NCBI GenBank assembly: GCA_050015355.1
Contig: JBEKBO010000027.1
Span: forward strand, 1 to 39,478
Direction: 5' to 3'
DNA: 39,478 nucleotides
Source of the DNA: CAWBRT01 sp050015355
Lineage (GTDB): Bacteria > Acidobacteriota > Terriglobia > Terriglobales > Acidobacteriaceae
Both the position numbers and the translations under genes were made by a program. Positions 24,367 through 32,022 of the stretch are shown here, piece after piece. A model generated the notes under the pieces. That model did no database searches. It saw only the letters and a list, made by a program, of their open reading frames with translations, and was not told the origin of the DNA. Each line of letters starts with the position of its first letter. Positions within the stretch are counted from its first letter, which is position 1.

Positions 24367-25353
24367 ATGGACGCACAATGGTGGGTGCCTCCGATTGCTG
24401 CTTTTGTCATCTCTTTCTTCACCTCCATGGTTGGTATCTCGGGCGCATTTCTGCTGCTGCCAATCCAGATCAGTTTCCTGGGTCTCACCGGCCCGGCCGT
24501 GAGCGCCACCAATTTAGTGTTTAACCTGATCGCGATTCCCGCAGGCGTATACCGCTACTGGAGGGAGAAGCGCATCCTCTGGCCGTTGGCGTTGATCGTG
24601 GTCGCCGGCACAACCCCAGGCGTCATCGCCGGCGGATTCATCCGCCTTTCCGTATTGGCCGACGCCGAGCGATTCAAGGCGTTCGCCGGTTGCGTGTTGC
24701 TGTGGGTCGGCGTGCGCATGGTGGGAGACATATTGAAATCGCGCAAGAAAGCCGATGCTCCCATCGCTCAAGGCGAATCGCGCGTCCGCCTGCTGAAGTT
24801 CACTGCCCGCGAATTGGTGTTTGAGTTTCGTCAGCACCAGTACCAGTGCAGCCCGGGCGGCATCTTCGTGCTGAGCCTGGTCGTCGGCTTAGTGGGTGGC
24901 ATCTACGGCATCGGCGGAGGCGCAATCATCGCTCCGTTCTTCGTCGCCATCTATGGCCTGCCCGTGCATACCATCGCCGGCGCAACCCTGATGGGCACGT
25001 TCGCCACTTCAGTGGTCGGAGTAGGTTTCTATCAGTCGGTCGCGCCTTTCTATCAGGCACACGGAATGCTGGTGGCCCCGGATTGGGCTCTGGGCATCCG
25101 CTTCGGCATCGGCGGAATTGCCGGCATGTACCTCGGCGCACGCACCCAGCGTTTCATTCCGGCGGTCTATCTGAAGATCATGCTCACGATAATTCTCTTC
25201 GGCGTGAGCCTCGCCTACATCTGGGGTTTTATGCGAACGCACCCGCAATTTGGTTATGCGGCACTGCTGTTTGTGACGGCGGTGCTTGGGTACTTGTGGG
25301 TCAAGCGTAAGCGCAGCCTGAAAGCAAAATCGCGCGCGGCAACGACGCGCTAG
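24367..25353 (+). CDS. TauE/SafE-family permease, second copy
   Basis: 328-residue membrane protein with the two-half TauE fold. The first half carries SFFTSMVGISGAFLLLPIQI and the second GLVGGIYGIGGGAIIAPFFV followed by ATLMGTFATSVVGVGFYQS; a hydrophilic loop lies near 118-160. It is clearly divergent in sequence from the other TauE protein (12321-13397), so not a recent duplicate. ATG at 24367 follows GGAGGA. It shares the divergent regulatory region with aprB, suggesting coordinated control. Sulfite or another sulfur/organic anion is the likely cargo; direction cannot be told. Confidence 0.85.
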   Translation: MDAQWWVPPIAAFVISFFTSMVGISGAFLLLPIQISFLGLTGPAVSATNLVFNLIAIPAGVYRYWREKRILWPLALIVVAGTTPGVIAGGFIRLSVLADAERFKAFAGCVLLWVGVRMVGDILKSRKKADAPIAQGESRVRLLKFTARELVFEFRQHQYQCSPGGIFVLSLVVGLVGGIYGIGGGAIIAPFFVAIYGLPVHTIAGATLMGTFATSVVGVGFYQSVAPFYQAHGMLVAPDWALGIRFGIGGIAGMYLGARTQRFIPAVYLKIMLTIILFGVSLAYIWGFMRTHPQFGYAALLFVTAVLGYLWVKRKRSLKAKSRAATTR

Positions 25354-25386
25354 CGAACTGCTGCCTGCGCGTGTGGACTCAGCCGT

Positions 25387-25428
25387 GGTGGCCCACATTT
25401 GCGGGCCATAGGCGGAGCTAATGTGGGG
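25387..25428. repeat. REP-like palindrome, family A copy 1
   Basis: GGTGGCCCACATTTGC, about 16 variable bases, then GCTAATGTGGGG. Family A consensus is (G)GTGGCCCACATTTGCC - short loop - GGCAAATGTGGG. Other copies: 25441-25481, 32286-32324, 35854-35892, 35929-35963, 39241-39277. Confidence 0.75.
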
Positions 25429-25440
25429 CTGTTTCCTGAA

Positions 25441-25481
25441 CTTCCCACGTTTGCCAACAGAAGGCAAACATGGGCCACCCA
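25441..25481. repeat. REP-like palindrome, family A copy 2
   Basis: CCCACGTTTGCC - AACAGAA - GGCAAACATGGGCCACCCA: 12-base arms with one mismatch at the CGT/CAT position. It sits 12 bases after copy 1. Confidence 0.75.
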
Positions 25482-25508
25482 CTCACATTCTTTACAGGTT
25501 TAAGGCCG

Positions 25509-25592
25509 GGTGCCCCACGTTCGCCCGTGTCGGGGCCCCCGACGAGGCTCGGCTCGTTGGGGTGACTGGGCTAACGTGGGGTAGTTTCTTGG
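25509..25592. repeat. REPIN-like element containing family B core
   Basis: Outer ends CCCCACGTTCGCCC and GGGCTAACGTGGGG pair over 12 of 14 bases, and the inside holds a family B palindrome (CCCCGACGAG…CTCGTTGGGG). Bases 25509-25567 (59 nt) are identical to 39295-39353 in the same orientation. The trailing GGGGTAGTTTCTTGG is the reverse complement of the start of the element at 32121-32134, linking the families. Confidence 0.8.
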
Positions 25593-25615
25593 ACCGTATA
25601 AGCGGTGCGTTCGAG

Positions 25616-26317
25616 CTATCGAGCTCCAGCGGCGACCGCATGAGCCTTTTGCATAGGGCTCTGAGAGCCCGCGCCAAACAAGACGCCGGCAATGGCGCTT
25701 GCCTCTCGTATTAACTCGGGCCATGCCTCAAGCTTCAGGCGGGTACAAGGACGATAGGCGAAGACCCAATCGGCGCTCGATTCAATGCAGAGGTTCTTGG
25801 CATATCCTTCAAGTTGCGAGAGTTTACCGGGCGTGAGAAAGTCACGGGCGTTGTCTTTCGCCGCGCACTGCAGCAGACAGCGTTTGCCGAACTCGCATTC
25901 CGTTTCGGCGTTCGCGTCCTGGCCGGCGATGCGCATCTTCAGACCTTGCAGCACGTCTTTCCCGCCGATCCGGAACAGTGGGAGCCGTCCCGCGGGAGAT
26001 CGAAACGCGGCAATGGTGACCGCGTTCACTGATTGGCAGTGCTGGCCGTAGCAAATCAGGTTGAAGATGACGGCGGGGCTGCCGCCGATCTTGCCGGTCA
26101 TCATCCGGCTGACAATGGCGGAGGGATCGCACCGCAAAACCGAGAGTCCGCGAACCTCCGAGCCCTCGAAGGGGCTGCCGTTGTCGTCGAAGGAAAAGCC
26201 CAGTTCCCTGGCTCGTTCGTCTACCGTTCTTAAGCGCTGCCGTCGATACCTGCTGATAATAAACGCTGCCGCGATGAGCAGGACCATCCAGCAGCCGATA
26301 AGAATAAGGCCGAACAT
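25616..26317 (-). CDS. Hypothetical protein with one N-terminal membrane segment
   Basis: 233 residues. A membrane anchor (LILIGCWMVLLIAAAFIIS, about residues 4-22) is followed by RYRRQR and a soluble domain beginning ERARELGFSFDDNGSP. The soluble part (PAVIFNLICYGQHCQSVNAV, WVFAYRPCTRLKLEAWPELI) looks beta-rich; I know no named family. ATG at 26317 is preceded by GGAGGGG. It is convergent with tauE across the repeat cluster at 25387-25592. Function unknown. Confidence 0.6.
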   Translation of the reverse strand: MFGLILIGCWMVLLIAAAFIISRYRRQRLRTVDERARELGFSFDDNGSPFEGSEVRGLSVLRCDPSAIVSRMMTGKIGGSPAVIFNLICYGQHCQSVNAVTIAAFRSPAGRLPLFRIGGKDVLQGLKMRIAGQDANAETECEFGKRCLLQCAAKDNARDFLTPGKLSQLEGYAKNLCIESSADWVFAYRPCTRLKLEAWPELIREASAIAGVLFGAGSQSPMQKAHAVAAGAR

Positions 26318-26668
26318 CTGATCCCCTCCACCGTGAATCCCCTCACCGGCGAACTCACTCCGTACAGAGTCTTGGGACCATCCGCACCCGTTGGGACGGT
26401 ATTAACCTTTTCAACTTCCGGGCAACAATAAGCGGTCGATTGCTCTCCCGCGAACCGTGCCTATCTATATAACTCCCCTTGTTGCCATAACCGTGACTGT
26501 AGTCATAACAGCTTGTGATTGATGGCAAAATTGGATGATGCGTTATGCAACAGATGCCGCCTGGTAACCGACCGATTACCCCTGCTCGTCCTATCAGTGT
26601 TAACCCGCCGCAGTGGGTGTAAAATCCGCTTCTCGGATCAGGCGCTACGCCGGTCCAGAGGGGGAAGC
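26318..26668. other. Intergenic, 351 bases, upstream of the K+ channel
   Basis: Divergent gap between the hypothetical membrane protein and the channel gene. The channel frame stays open from a TTG at 26519, but those 50 extra codons are basic and unlike the family. No repeat or hairpin of note is seen. Confidence 0.4.
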
Positions 26669-27667
26669 GTGAGGGCTCGGCGCAAGATCGTGGTTCTGAC
26701 TGCGGCCATCGTCGTTGTCATGTGCATCGGAACCTTCGGCTTTCACGTCCTTGAGGGCGCGTCCCTGTTCGATTCCTTCTACCTGGTGCTCACCACCTTC
26801 ACCACCATCGGCTACCAGGGGCCGGCATCGCACGCCGGCCGTGTGTTCAACTGCTTTCTCATTATTATTGGTGTGGGACTGGTCTTCCTGCTGCTCGGGG
26901 CGGTGACCCAGGCTTTGCTAGAATTCGAGTTCAGAGAACTGCTTGGCAGGCGAAAAATGGAGCGCGACATCAGCCGTCTGAGGGATCACTACATAATCTG
27001 CGGTGCCGGCCGCGTCGGGCGGAGCGTGGCGCGCGAACTGGCGCGGCGTCCGGTTCCTTTCGTCATGATCGAAAGCGACGAAGAGAAAGCCGCTCATTAC
27101 CGCGAAGAGTTCCTGATACTTGCCGGCGACGCCTCGCGCGAAAGCGTGTTGCGGCAGGCGGGAATTGAGCACGCCGCCGGCCTGGTGGCGGCAACCACCA
27201 CCGACGCCGCCAATACCTACATCGTGCTGGCGGCGCGCAGCTTGAACTCCAAGTTGAAGATCATTGCCCGTGCCAGCGAGGAACACGCCGAGAAGCACCT
27301 GCGCTCGGCTGGGGCCGACGAGGTCGTTTCTCCCTACGCATTTATCGGCTACCGCATTGCGCACTCGTTCCTTCGTCCCAACGTGCTGGACTTCATGAAG
27401 CTGGCCATGATTCAGGAAGAAGAGTTGGGCCTCGATATTGAAGAGGTCCGCGTGGGCGAGGGCAGCGCTTTTGTCGGCAAGACAGTTCACACCTCGAAGT
27501 TGCGGCAGGATTTTGGAATCATCGTGCTGGCCATCAAGCGCGAGGGCCAAAAAATGCAATTCAACCCCAAATCGACCGACCCGATCCTGGCGGGCGACTT
27601 CCTGGTGGTCATGGGAGATCCGGCCAAACTCCGCGAGGTGCTGAGCTTGGCGGGGGCACGCGCATGA
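26669..27667 (+). CDS. Two-helix potassium channel with RCK (TrkA-N/TrkA-C) domain
   Basis: 332 residues. Two membrane helices (VVLTAAIVVVMCIGTFGFHV and FNCFLIIIGVGLVFLLLGAV) flank a pore loop with the filter-like TTFTTIGYQG; the last filter Gly of TVGYG is replaced by Gln. The RCK domain starts YIICGAGRVGRSVARELARR (Rossmann GxGxxG) with acidic E in VMIESDEEKA, and a TrkA-C domain ends the protein (LGLDIEEVRVGEGSAFVG…). This is the MthK-like layout of ligand-gated K+ channels. GTG at 26669 is preferred: GAGGGGG lies just upstream and the product has the usual length; a TTG/ATG start at 26519/26522 would add about 50 residues. Confidence 0.85.
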   Translation: MRARRKIVVLTAAIVVVMCIGTFGFHVLEGASLFDSFYLVLTTFTTIGYQGPASHAGRVFNCFLIIIGVGLVFLLLGAVTQALLEFEFRELLGRRKMERDISRLRDHYIICGAGRVGRSVARELARRPVPFVMIESDEEKAAHYREEFLILAGDASRESVLRQAGIEHAAGLVAATTTDAANTYIVLAARSLNSKLKIIARASEEHAEKHLRSAGADEVVSPYAFIGYRIAHSFLRPNVLDFMKLAMIQEEELGLDIEEVRVGEGSAFVGKTVHTSKLRQDFGIIVLAIKREGQKMQFNPKSTDPILAGDFLVVMGDPAKLREVLSLAGARA

Positions 27668-27746
27668 AGATTACACCCGGACATCAAGAAGATCGACGCT
27701 GCGGATGGCTGAGCTTGGCGGGGACACGCGCATGAAGATTACAACC
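27640..27746 (+). repeat. Imperfect 38-bp direct repeat at the channel-nnr junction
   Basis: GCTGAGCTTGGCGGGG…CACGCGCATGAAGATTACA occurs at 27640-27677 and again at 27708-27746, with two differences. The first copy encodes the end of the channel gene and a false start (ATG 27664, a 23-codon frame); the second provides the real nnr start. This is a local 68-bp tandem duplication. Confidence 0.8.
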
Positions 27747-29297
27747 GCGGCGGAGATGCGGGAAATCGACCGGCTAACCACCGAACGCTTCGCTGTGCAT
27801 TCGCTGACGCTGATGGAAAACGCCGGCTCGGCGGTCGCAAGCTTTGTGCGCGAGCACTTCGCCGAGGCGTCGCGAATCGCAATCGTTTGCGGAAAAGGGA
27901 ATAACGGCGGAGACGGATTCGTCGCCGCCCGCAAGCTCCACCAGGCCGGCAAAGTGGTCGAGGTGCTGCTGCTCGCCGACCCGGCTGAACTGCGCGGCGA
28001 TGCGGCCAAGATGTTCGCCCGGCTGCCTCTGCGTGCGGTCGTGATCCGCAACGAGCAGGAACTCGCCAACGAACTTTCGCGCGGTCTGGGCAATGCCGAG
28101 CTGATTATCGATGCGATTCTCGGAACTGGGTTTCGTCCGCCGGTCTCCGGGCTTTACGCCAAGGCAATCGAGGCAATCAATGGCGCTTCCGCCAAAGTGT
28201 TGGCCGTGGACATTCCCTCCGGCGCCGATGCCGACGCGCTTACGGAGCAGGCTGGCACCATTGCCCGCGCGGACGCGGTTGTGACCTTTACCGCTCCCCG
28301 GCCCGCGCATCTCTTCGGAAACCTCTCGCCGGGTCCGGTCGTAGTGGCTCCCATCGGTTCGCCCCCGGAGGCAATCGTATCCGCTCTGAATCTGTTCGCC
28401 ATCACCGCTCAGGATGTAGCTCCGCTGCTTGCTCCGCGCGCCCCCGATGCCAACAAAGGCCGCTTTGGTCACGTGCTGGTGATCGGCGGTTCCTTGGGAA
28501 AGTCTGGCGCGCCTGCCATGGCTGGCATGGCGGCATTGCGCGCCGGAGCCGGGCTGGTGACGGTGGCCACAACCCGTTCGGCCTTGCCGCTAGTGGCCGG
28601 CCATGCACCCGAGTTGATGACCGAACCGCTGTCGGAGACCGCATCCGGCGCTCTCGGACGGCTTGCTTTGGGCGATTTGCCGGAGGTGATAAAGGCCAAG
28701 ACCGTGATCGCCATTGGCCCCGGTCTCGGCCGCCATATCGAGACCGCCGAACTGGTGCGCGATGTCGCACTGAGCACCACCGTGCCCACCGTGATCGACG
28801 CCGATGGCCTGAACGCATTCGAGGGCTTGGCGAAGATGCTGAGCGGGGAGAAACGAACCTTGGTTCTGACTCCGCATCCCGGCGAGATGGCCAGACTGAC
28901 GGGAACGTCGGTGAGCCAGGTGCAGGGCGACCGGCTGGGCGTGGCGCGCCGCTTCAGTCGCGAGCATGCCTGCATCCTGGTTCTCAAAGGACACAGGAGC
29001 GTCGTGGCTTTGCCGAACGGTGAGGCCTGGATTAATCCTACCGGCAATGCCGGCATGGCAACCGGGGGCACCGGCGATGTCCTCACCGGGATGGTCGCCG
29101 GATTTTTGGCGCAGTTTCCCGAGCGCCCCGAACTGGCAGTCTGCGCCGCGGTGTATCTGCATGGCATGGCCGGCGACGTGGCGCGCGACCAGGTGGGCGA
29201 GCTGGCGCTGATCGCCACCGACCTGCTGCATACCTTGCCGGAAGCGATGCGGCGCACGATTGCCTGGTCACGCCAGAAGCTGATGCGCATCTCATAA
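27732..29297 (+). CDS. Bifunctional NAD(P)H-hydrate repair enzyme Nnr (epimerase + dehydratase)
   Basis: 521 residues joining the YjeF_N epimerase (1 to about 215) and the ribokinase-like ADP/ATP-dependent dehydratase (about 230 to 515). It repairs hydrated NADH and NADPH. Signatures are GKGNNGGDGFVAARKL (54-69), GLVTVATTRSALP, LTPHPGEMARLTG and NAGMATGGTGDVLTGM (about 439-454), where the Asp of GTGD is catalytic in the kinase fold. The start at 27732 is the ATG in the second copy of a 38-bp repeat; an ATG at 27705 in frame would add nine residues. tsaE follows, a common pairing in bacteria. Confidence 0.93.
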   Translation: MKITTAAEMREIDRLTTERFAVHSLTLMENAGSAVASFVREHFAEASRIAIVCGKGNNGGDGFVAARKLHQAGKVVEVLLLADPAELRGDAAKMFARLPLRAVVIRNEQELANELSRGLGNAELIIDAILGTGFRPPVSGLYAKAIEAINGASAKVLAVDIPSGADADALTEQAGTIARADAVVTFTAPRPAHLFGNLSPGPVVVAPIGSPPEAIVSALNLFAITAQDVAPLLAPRAPDANKGRFGHVLVIGGSLGKSGAPAMAGMAALRAGAGLVTVATTRSALPLVAGHAPELMTEPLSETASGALGRLALGDLPEVIKAKTVIAIGPGLGRHIETAELVRDVALSTTVPTVIDADGLNAFEGLAKMLSGEKRTLVLTPHPGEMARLTGTSVSQVQGDRLGVARRFSREHACILVLKGHRSVVALPNGEAWINPTGNAGMATGGTGDVLTGMVAGFLAQFPERPELAVCAAVYLHGMAGDVARDQVGELALIATDLLHTLPEAMRRTIAWSRQKLMRIS

Positions 29298-29353
29298 GAT
29301 ATGCGCAAGTTTTTTGGCGGTAGAGTCCAGAGCATGGTCGCAGACCGTTGAGC

Positions 29354-29404
29354 GTGTCACCTTGAGGAGCGCCGCCCGTTTCGGCGGTGCAACGTGAGGG
29401 TCTA
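29354..29404. repeat. REP-like hairpin between nnr and tsaE
   Basis: GTGTCACCTTGAGGAGC leads into an 8-bp stem GCGCCGCC / GGCGGTGC (one wobble) and then AACGTGAGGGTCT. It resembles dispersed 'GTCACCCTGAGG…CGTGAGGGTC' elements of some bacterial genomes; only one copy is in this window. Confidence 0.5.
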
Positions 29405-29473
29405 TGCATTTCTCCTGTAAAAGCGGGGCTGCACCTTCGGTGGAACTACTCTAGGGAGCTGCGAGTCGGCAGG

Positions 29474-29947
29474 ATGCGAAAGCAATTTCTTACACATTCC
29501 GCGGAAGAGACGATTGAGCTGGGCCGCAAACTCGCTCCGCTGTTGCGCGACTCCAGAATCGTGCTGCTGCGCGGCGATCTCGGAACCGGCAAAACCACCG
29601 TGGTCAAGGGAATCGCCGAAGCCTTCGAGGCCGCCGAGCAGGAAGACGTTACCAGTCCAACCTTTACTCTTGTCCACGAGTACCGCGGTCCCGAACGCAA
29701 TCTGTTTCACATCGATCTCTACCGCATTGAAACCCTGCGCGAACTGGAGACGCTCGGCCTCGACGACCTCATCCGCGAGGAAGGCAATATCCTGCTGATC
29801 GAGTGGGGAGAAAAATTCGAACGCCTGGTCCGTGAACGCGATGTCGAGATCGCCATCGAACGCCTCAGCTACGAGGATCGCCGCTTTACCTTCGACCAGC
29901 GCCAGGATGGCGAAACCCGCCGCACACCCACCGTCGCGCAGAGATAA
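29474..29947 (+). CDS. TsaE, tRNA threonylcarbamoyladenosine synthesis ATPase
   Basis: 157 residues. P-loop GDLGTGKTT (34-42), then SPTFTLVHEYRG, LFHIDLYRI and the 'iEW.e' segment LLIEWGEKFE, all diagnostic of TsaE. It binds the TsaB-TsaD complex and is needed for t6A37 modification of ANN-decoding tRNAs in the cytoplasm. ATG at 29474 matches family starts; an earlier ATG at 29387 would add 29 residues drawn partly from the repeat region. TsaB/TsaD are not in the window. Confidence 0.93.
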   Translation: MRKQFLTHSAEETIELGRKLAPLLRDSRIVLLRGDLGTGKTTVVKGIAEAFEAAEQEDVTSPTFTLVHEYRGPERNLFHIDLYRIETLRELETLGLDDLIREEGNILLIEWGEKFERLVRERDVEIAIERLSYEDRRFTFDQRQDGETRRTPTVAQR

Positions 29948-30150
29948 AAGGCCCACGGGGAAGGACGAAAAACCCACCGTAAAGGGCGGAAAGAAGACAT
30001 AAAAAGCCACCGATTGCGCAGCCGTTCAGTGTCCGATAACGGTTTTGCGTCCGATAATGCGTAAAGGCGCTCGTCCTAGCTGCTTATCTGACAAGTATTG
30101 TGAAATTCCGGTAGTGGGCTGTTTTGAATCTCTTGATACAAGAAACACTC

Positions 30151-30507
30151 TTAGAGGAGCGGAACGATGACTCGTTTTATCTTATCTAGGTTTTGCTGGA
30201 GTCTTTTAACATCAGATTGGGAGAACGTTATGGCAGCATCATACCGCGCATCGCGGCTTTCGGTTTTCAGCTCCCTATAATCCACATAAATCGTCCTCAG
30301 GCTGGCGTCGTTCTGGACATGACTGTCGCGAGCGGCGTGATTTGGAGAATGTACCGCAGGAACCTTTTTGGATAAATATGCTTCGACATATTGCAAAGCC
30401 GCATAAAAAATAGCTATTACTGCCCAGTCCCAGAAGGGGTTCTGGAGAGTAGAGACCAAAAATTCGTTATGCTCGGCCTTGGTCTTATGTTCAGTTGGGT
30501 TTGGCAA
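30151..30507 (-). CDS. HEPN-like helical protein
   Basis: 118 residues, all-helical by composition. The pattern FWDWAVIAIFYAALQYVEAY, AVHSPNHAARDSHVQ, LRTIYVDYRELKTESRDARY and a final DVKRLQQNLDKIKR fits uncharacterised HEPN-type proteins ('fYaalhyveayl … H…R … iy.dYr.L..eSrdaRY'). The RNase motif RX4-6H is not evident, so nuclease activity cannot be assumed. It is last in a three-gene cassette, six bases below the 139-residue gene. HEPN proteins often act in toxin-antitoxin, defence or RNA metabolism; that role is inference. Confidence 0.6.
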   Translation of the reverse strand: MPNPTEHKTKAEHNEFLVSTLQNPFWDWAVIAIFYAALQYVEAYLSKKVPAVHSPNHAARDSHVQNDASLRTIYVDYRELKTESRDARYDAAITFSQSDVKRLQQNLDKIKRVIVPLL

Positions 30508-30513
30508 CGCGAA

Positions 30514-30933
30514 TTACCTTTGAAATGCAAGTTTCCCAGCCTCAGTGACAACGTCTTTCAGATCACGGTTCCTTCGAGCTATGATATTAAAATCAAACAC
30601 GAGGTCTGGATAAGCATCGATGATTGCCTGCTCTCTAGCATAGATGGTTGCGCGTATAGCGGGATCACGCTCGTTTACTATGGACAGGACGCGCAATTCT
30701 TTTCCGTTACCTCGTTCTACAAAAACAGATTCCACTTCAGGGACAAGCGACAATTCTAGCCCGATAAAAACCTCAGGATTGACGAACATTGTGATCTTGC
30801 TATCGTTCTTCCACTGATACAGCGTTTTATTGCTGCCCAGTTTGTCCCCGCTCTTAGTAAACAGAAACTCATCCCACGGGAGAATTCTCTCCATGGTGAT
30901 TTCGGCTGCATTGCTTGTGAAACCGTTCATCAT
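30514..30933 (-). CDS. Hypothetical protein, middle gene of HEPN-like cassette
   Basis: 139 residues, soluble. It starts with ATG at 30933 overlapping the upstream stop (ATGA-type). The middle (FVNPEVFIGLELSLVPEVES) and the end (AREQAIIDAYPDLVFDFNII, RRNRDLKDVVTEAGKLAFQR) look like a genuine alpha/beta protein. No family is recognised. The tight coupling to both neighbours suggests that the three products act together. Confidence 0.6.
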   Translation of the reverse strand: MMNGFTSNAAEITMERILPWDEFLFTKSGDKLGSNKTLYQWKNDSKITMFVNPEVFIGLELSLVPEVESVFVERGNGKELRVLSIVNERDPAIRATIYAREQAIIDAYPDLVFDFNIIARRNRDLKDVVTEAGKLAFQR

Positions 30934-31184
30934 TGCTCGGCCTTTTTCTTTAAGCTGTCTGGTGAATTTGATGATACAACGGGGGACGCATTGACGACGT
31001 ATAGAGGATCACCGTTCGGTGCCCACGCGCCTTCAACCCTTAACACTTCTGCCAGAACCGTCTTTATCTTGAGTGTCGTGCCATCATGCAAGACGTAGAC
31101 ATTCCAAGATTCGCGCTCAGCTTCAAACGGTATGTCCTCAGCGCTAAACTGCTTTCCGCCAAGATTGATTGTGCGCTTAGCCAT
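30930..31184 (-). CDS. Hypothetical small protein, first gene of HEPN-like cassette
   Basis: 84 residues from ATG at 31184 (MAKRTINLGGKQFSAEDIPF); a GTG at 31217 would add 11 residues. The middle (WNVYVLHDGTTLKIKTVLAE) suggests a small beta-barrel-like domain, and the tail is Ser/Lys-rich. It overlaps the next gene by four bases. In position and size it could be an antitoxin or adaptor, but no family is recognised. Confidence 0.55.
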   Translation of the reverse strand: MAKRTINLGGKQFSAEDIPFEAERESWNVYVLHDGTTLKIKTVLAEVLRVEGAWAPNGDPLYVVNASPVVSSNSPDSLKKKAEQ

Positions 31185-31446
31185 TTTGTTTTCTCGTCGA
31201 CCAGAAAGGACTACCACTTGACTTGTTGTTCTGAGAAACTGCCGGAATGCACATCGTATTGTGATTAGAGCACTTGGTCAACATGCCCCATATATAGAAC
31301 AAAGCGTTAAGGATATACAAGTAAAAGGTTTGTTAAATCAAGAAATCCCAGTTCATTGGATTCCTCGCGGCGTCCAACGGTTGCGTTTCTTTCTTTGTCT
31401 CTCTAAGCGACCGTTAGCAGTTCTTGGATGGCTGGCTGGCTGGGCT
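31185..31446. other. Intergenic, about 260 bases, AT-richer than flanks
   Basis: Upstream region of the HEPN-like cassette and 3' flank of the RAYT gene. A plus-strand frame starting at GTG 31261 runs on antisense to the RAYT and is not credible as a gene. No tRNA, terminator or att repeat is seen. Confidence 0.4.
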
Positions 31447-31489
31447 GGTGGCCCATTCAAGCCTTCTGTTGGCTTGAGTGGGGCAGTTC
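31447..31489. repeat. REP-like palindrome, family C copy 1 (3' end of RAYT)
   Basis: GGTGGCCCATTCAAGCC - TTCTGTT - GGCTTGAGTGGGGCAGTTCC. On the minus strand it encodes the last ten residues (ELPHSSQQKA) and the TGA stop of the RAYT gene. It is inverted relative to the two copies at 32023-32118 on the other side of that gene. Confidence 0.85.
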
Positions 31490-32008
31490 CATTGCTGGGC
31501 AGAGCCGCCCAGTCGCTCGTTCGCGCTTTCTTGCAGCCCACTCGGATTCAATTTCCACGCGCCCTCCGCAGCCTGCCGCGTACTGGCGAAAGCTGCTCCA
31601 CTCCCAGTCTTGCGCACGCTCGCACAACCCGCGATTCACCGGATTTCGGTGGATGTAGCGAAGCTTTTCGACGAACTGCCGATCATTGCGAATGTTGAAA
31701 TCGTAGTACCACTTTTGCCAGAAGTGCTCGGCATCGCCGATCAATCGCCGCGACACGCCTTGCTTCAGCGACTTGAGCGCTTCCGCGAGCGTCGCACGTG
31801 ACGGTTCGCCGATGAGCAGGTGAACGTGCTCCGGCATCACAACGTAGCCGTAGACGCGAAGCCCGAAACTGCGCCGAACGCGTTCGAGCGCGGCCTCGAA
31901 GGCATACTTCGCCGACGCCTCGGTGAACGACGGTCGGCGATGATAGCAGCCGAACGTCACAAAGTGAGTCTGCCCGGATTCGTGAAAACGCTTCAGCCCC
32001 CAAGGCAC
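31457..32008 (-). CDS. REP-associated tyrosine transposase (RAYT, Y1_Tnp/IS200-like)
   Basis: 183-residue HUH single-strand nuclease. Visible motifs are THFVTFGCYHRRP, the metal-binding YGYVVMPEHVHLLI (H61-V-H63), the candidate nucleophile tyrosines at 101-102 in FWQKWYYDFNI, and the family tail YIHRNPVNRGL with WEWSSFRQY. RAYTs are single-copy domesticated relatives of IS200/IS605 enzymes that bind and spread REP palindromes. Here the gene is bracketed by family C palindromes in inverted orientation, the typical arrangement. The start is GTG at 32008 with a weak ribosome site. The C-terminal ten residues are encoded by the REP itself. Confidence 0.9.
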   Translation of the reverse strand: MPWGLKRFHESGQTHFVTFGCYHRRPSFTEASAKYAFEAALERVRRSFGLRVYGYVVMPEHVHLLIGEPSRATLAEALKSLKQGVSRRLIGDAEHFWQKWYYDFNIRNDRQFVEKLRYIHRNPVNRGLCERAQDWEWSSFRQYAAGCGGRVEIESEWAARKRERATGRLCPAMELPHSSQQKA

Positions 32009-32022
32009 GTCGCCAGCTTAGC

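Noticed and set aside
31261..31698. Plus-strand frame of 145 codons starting upstream of the RAYT
   Set aside because: Most of it is antisense to the RAYT and it crosses a REP; the first 40 codons look mildly protein-like but lack support.
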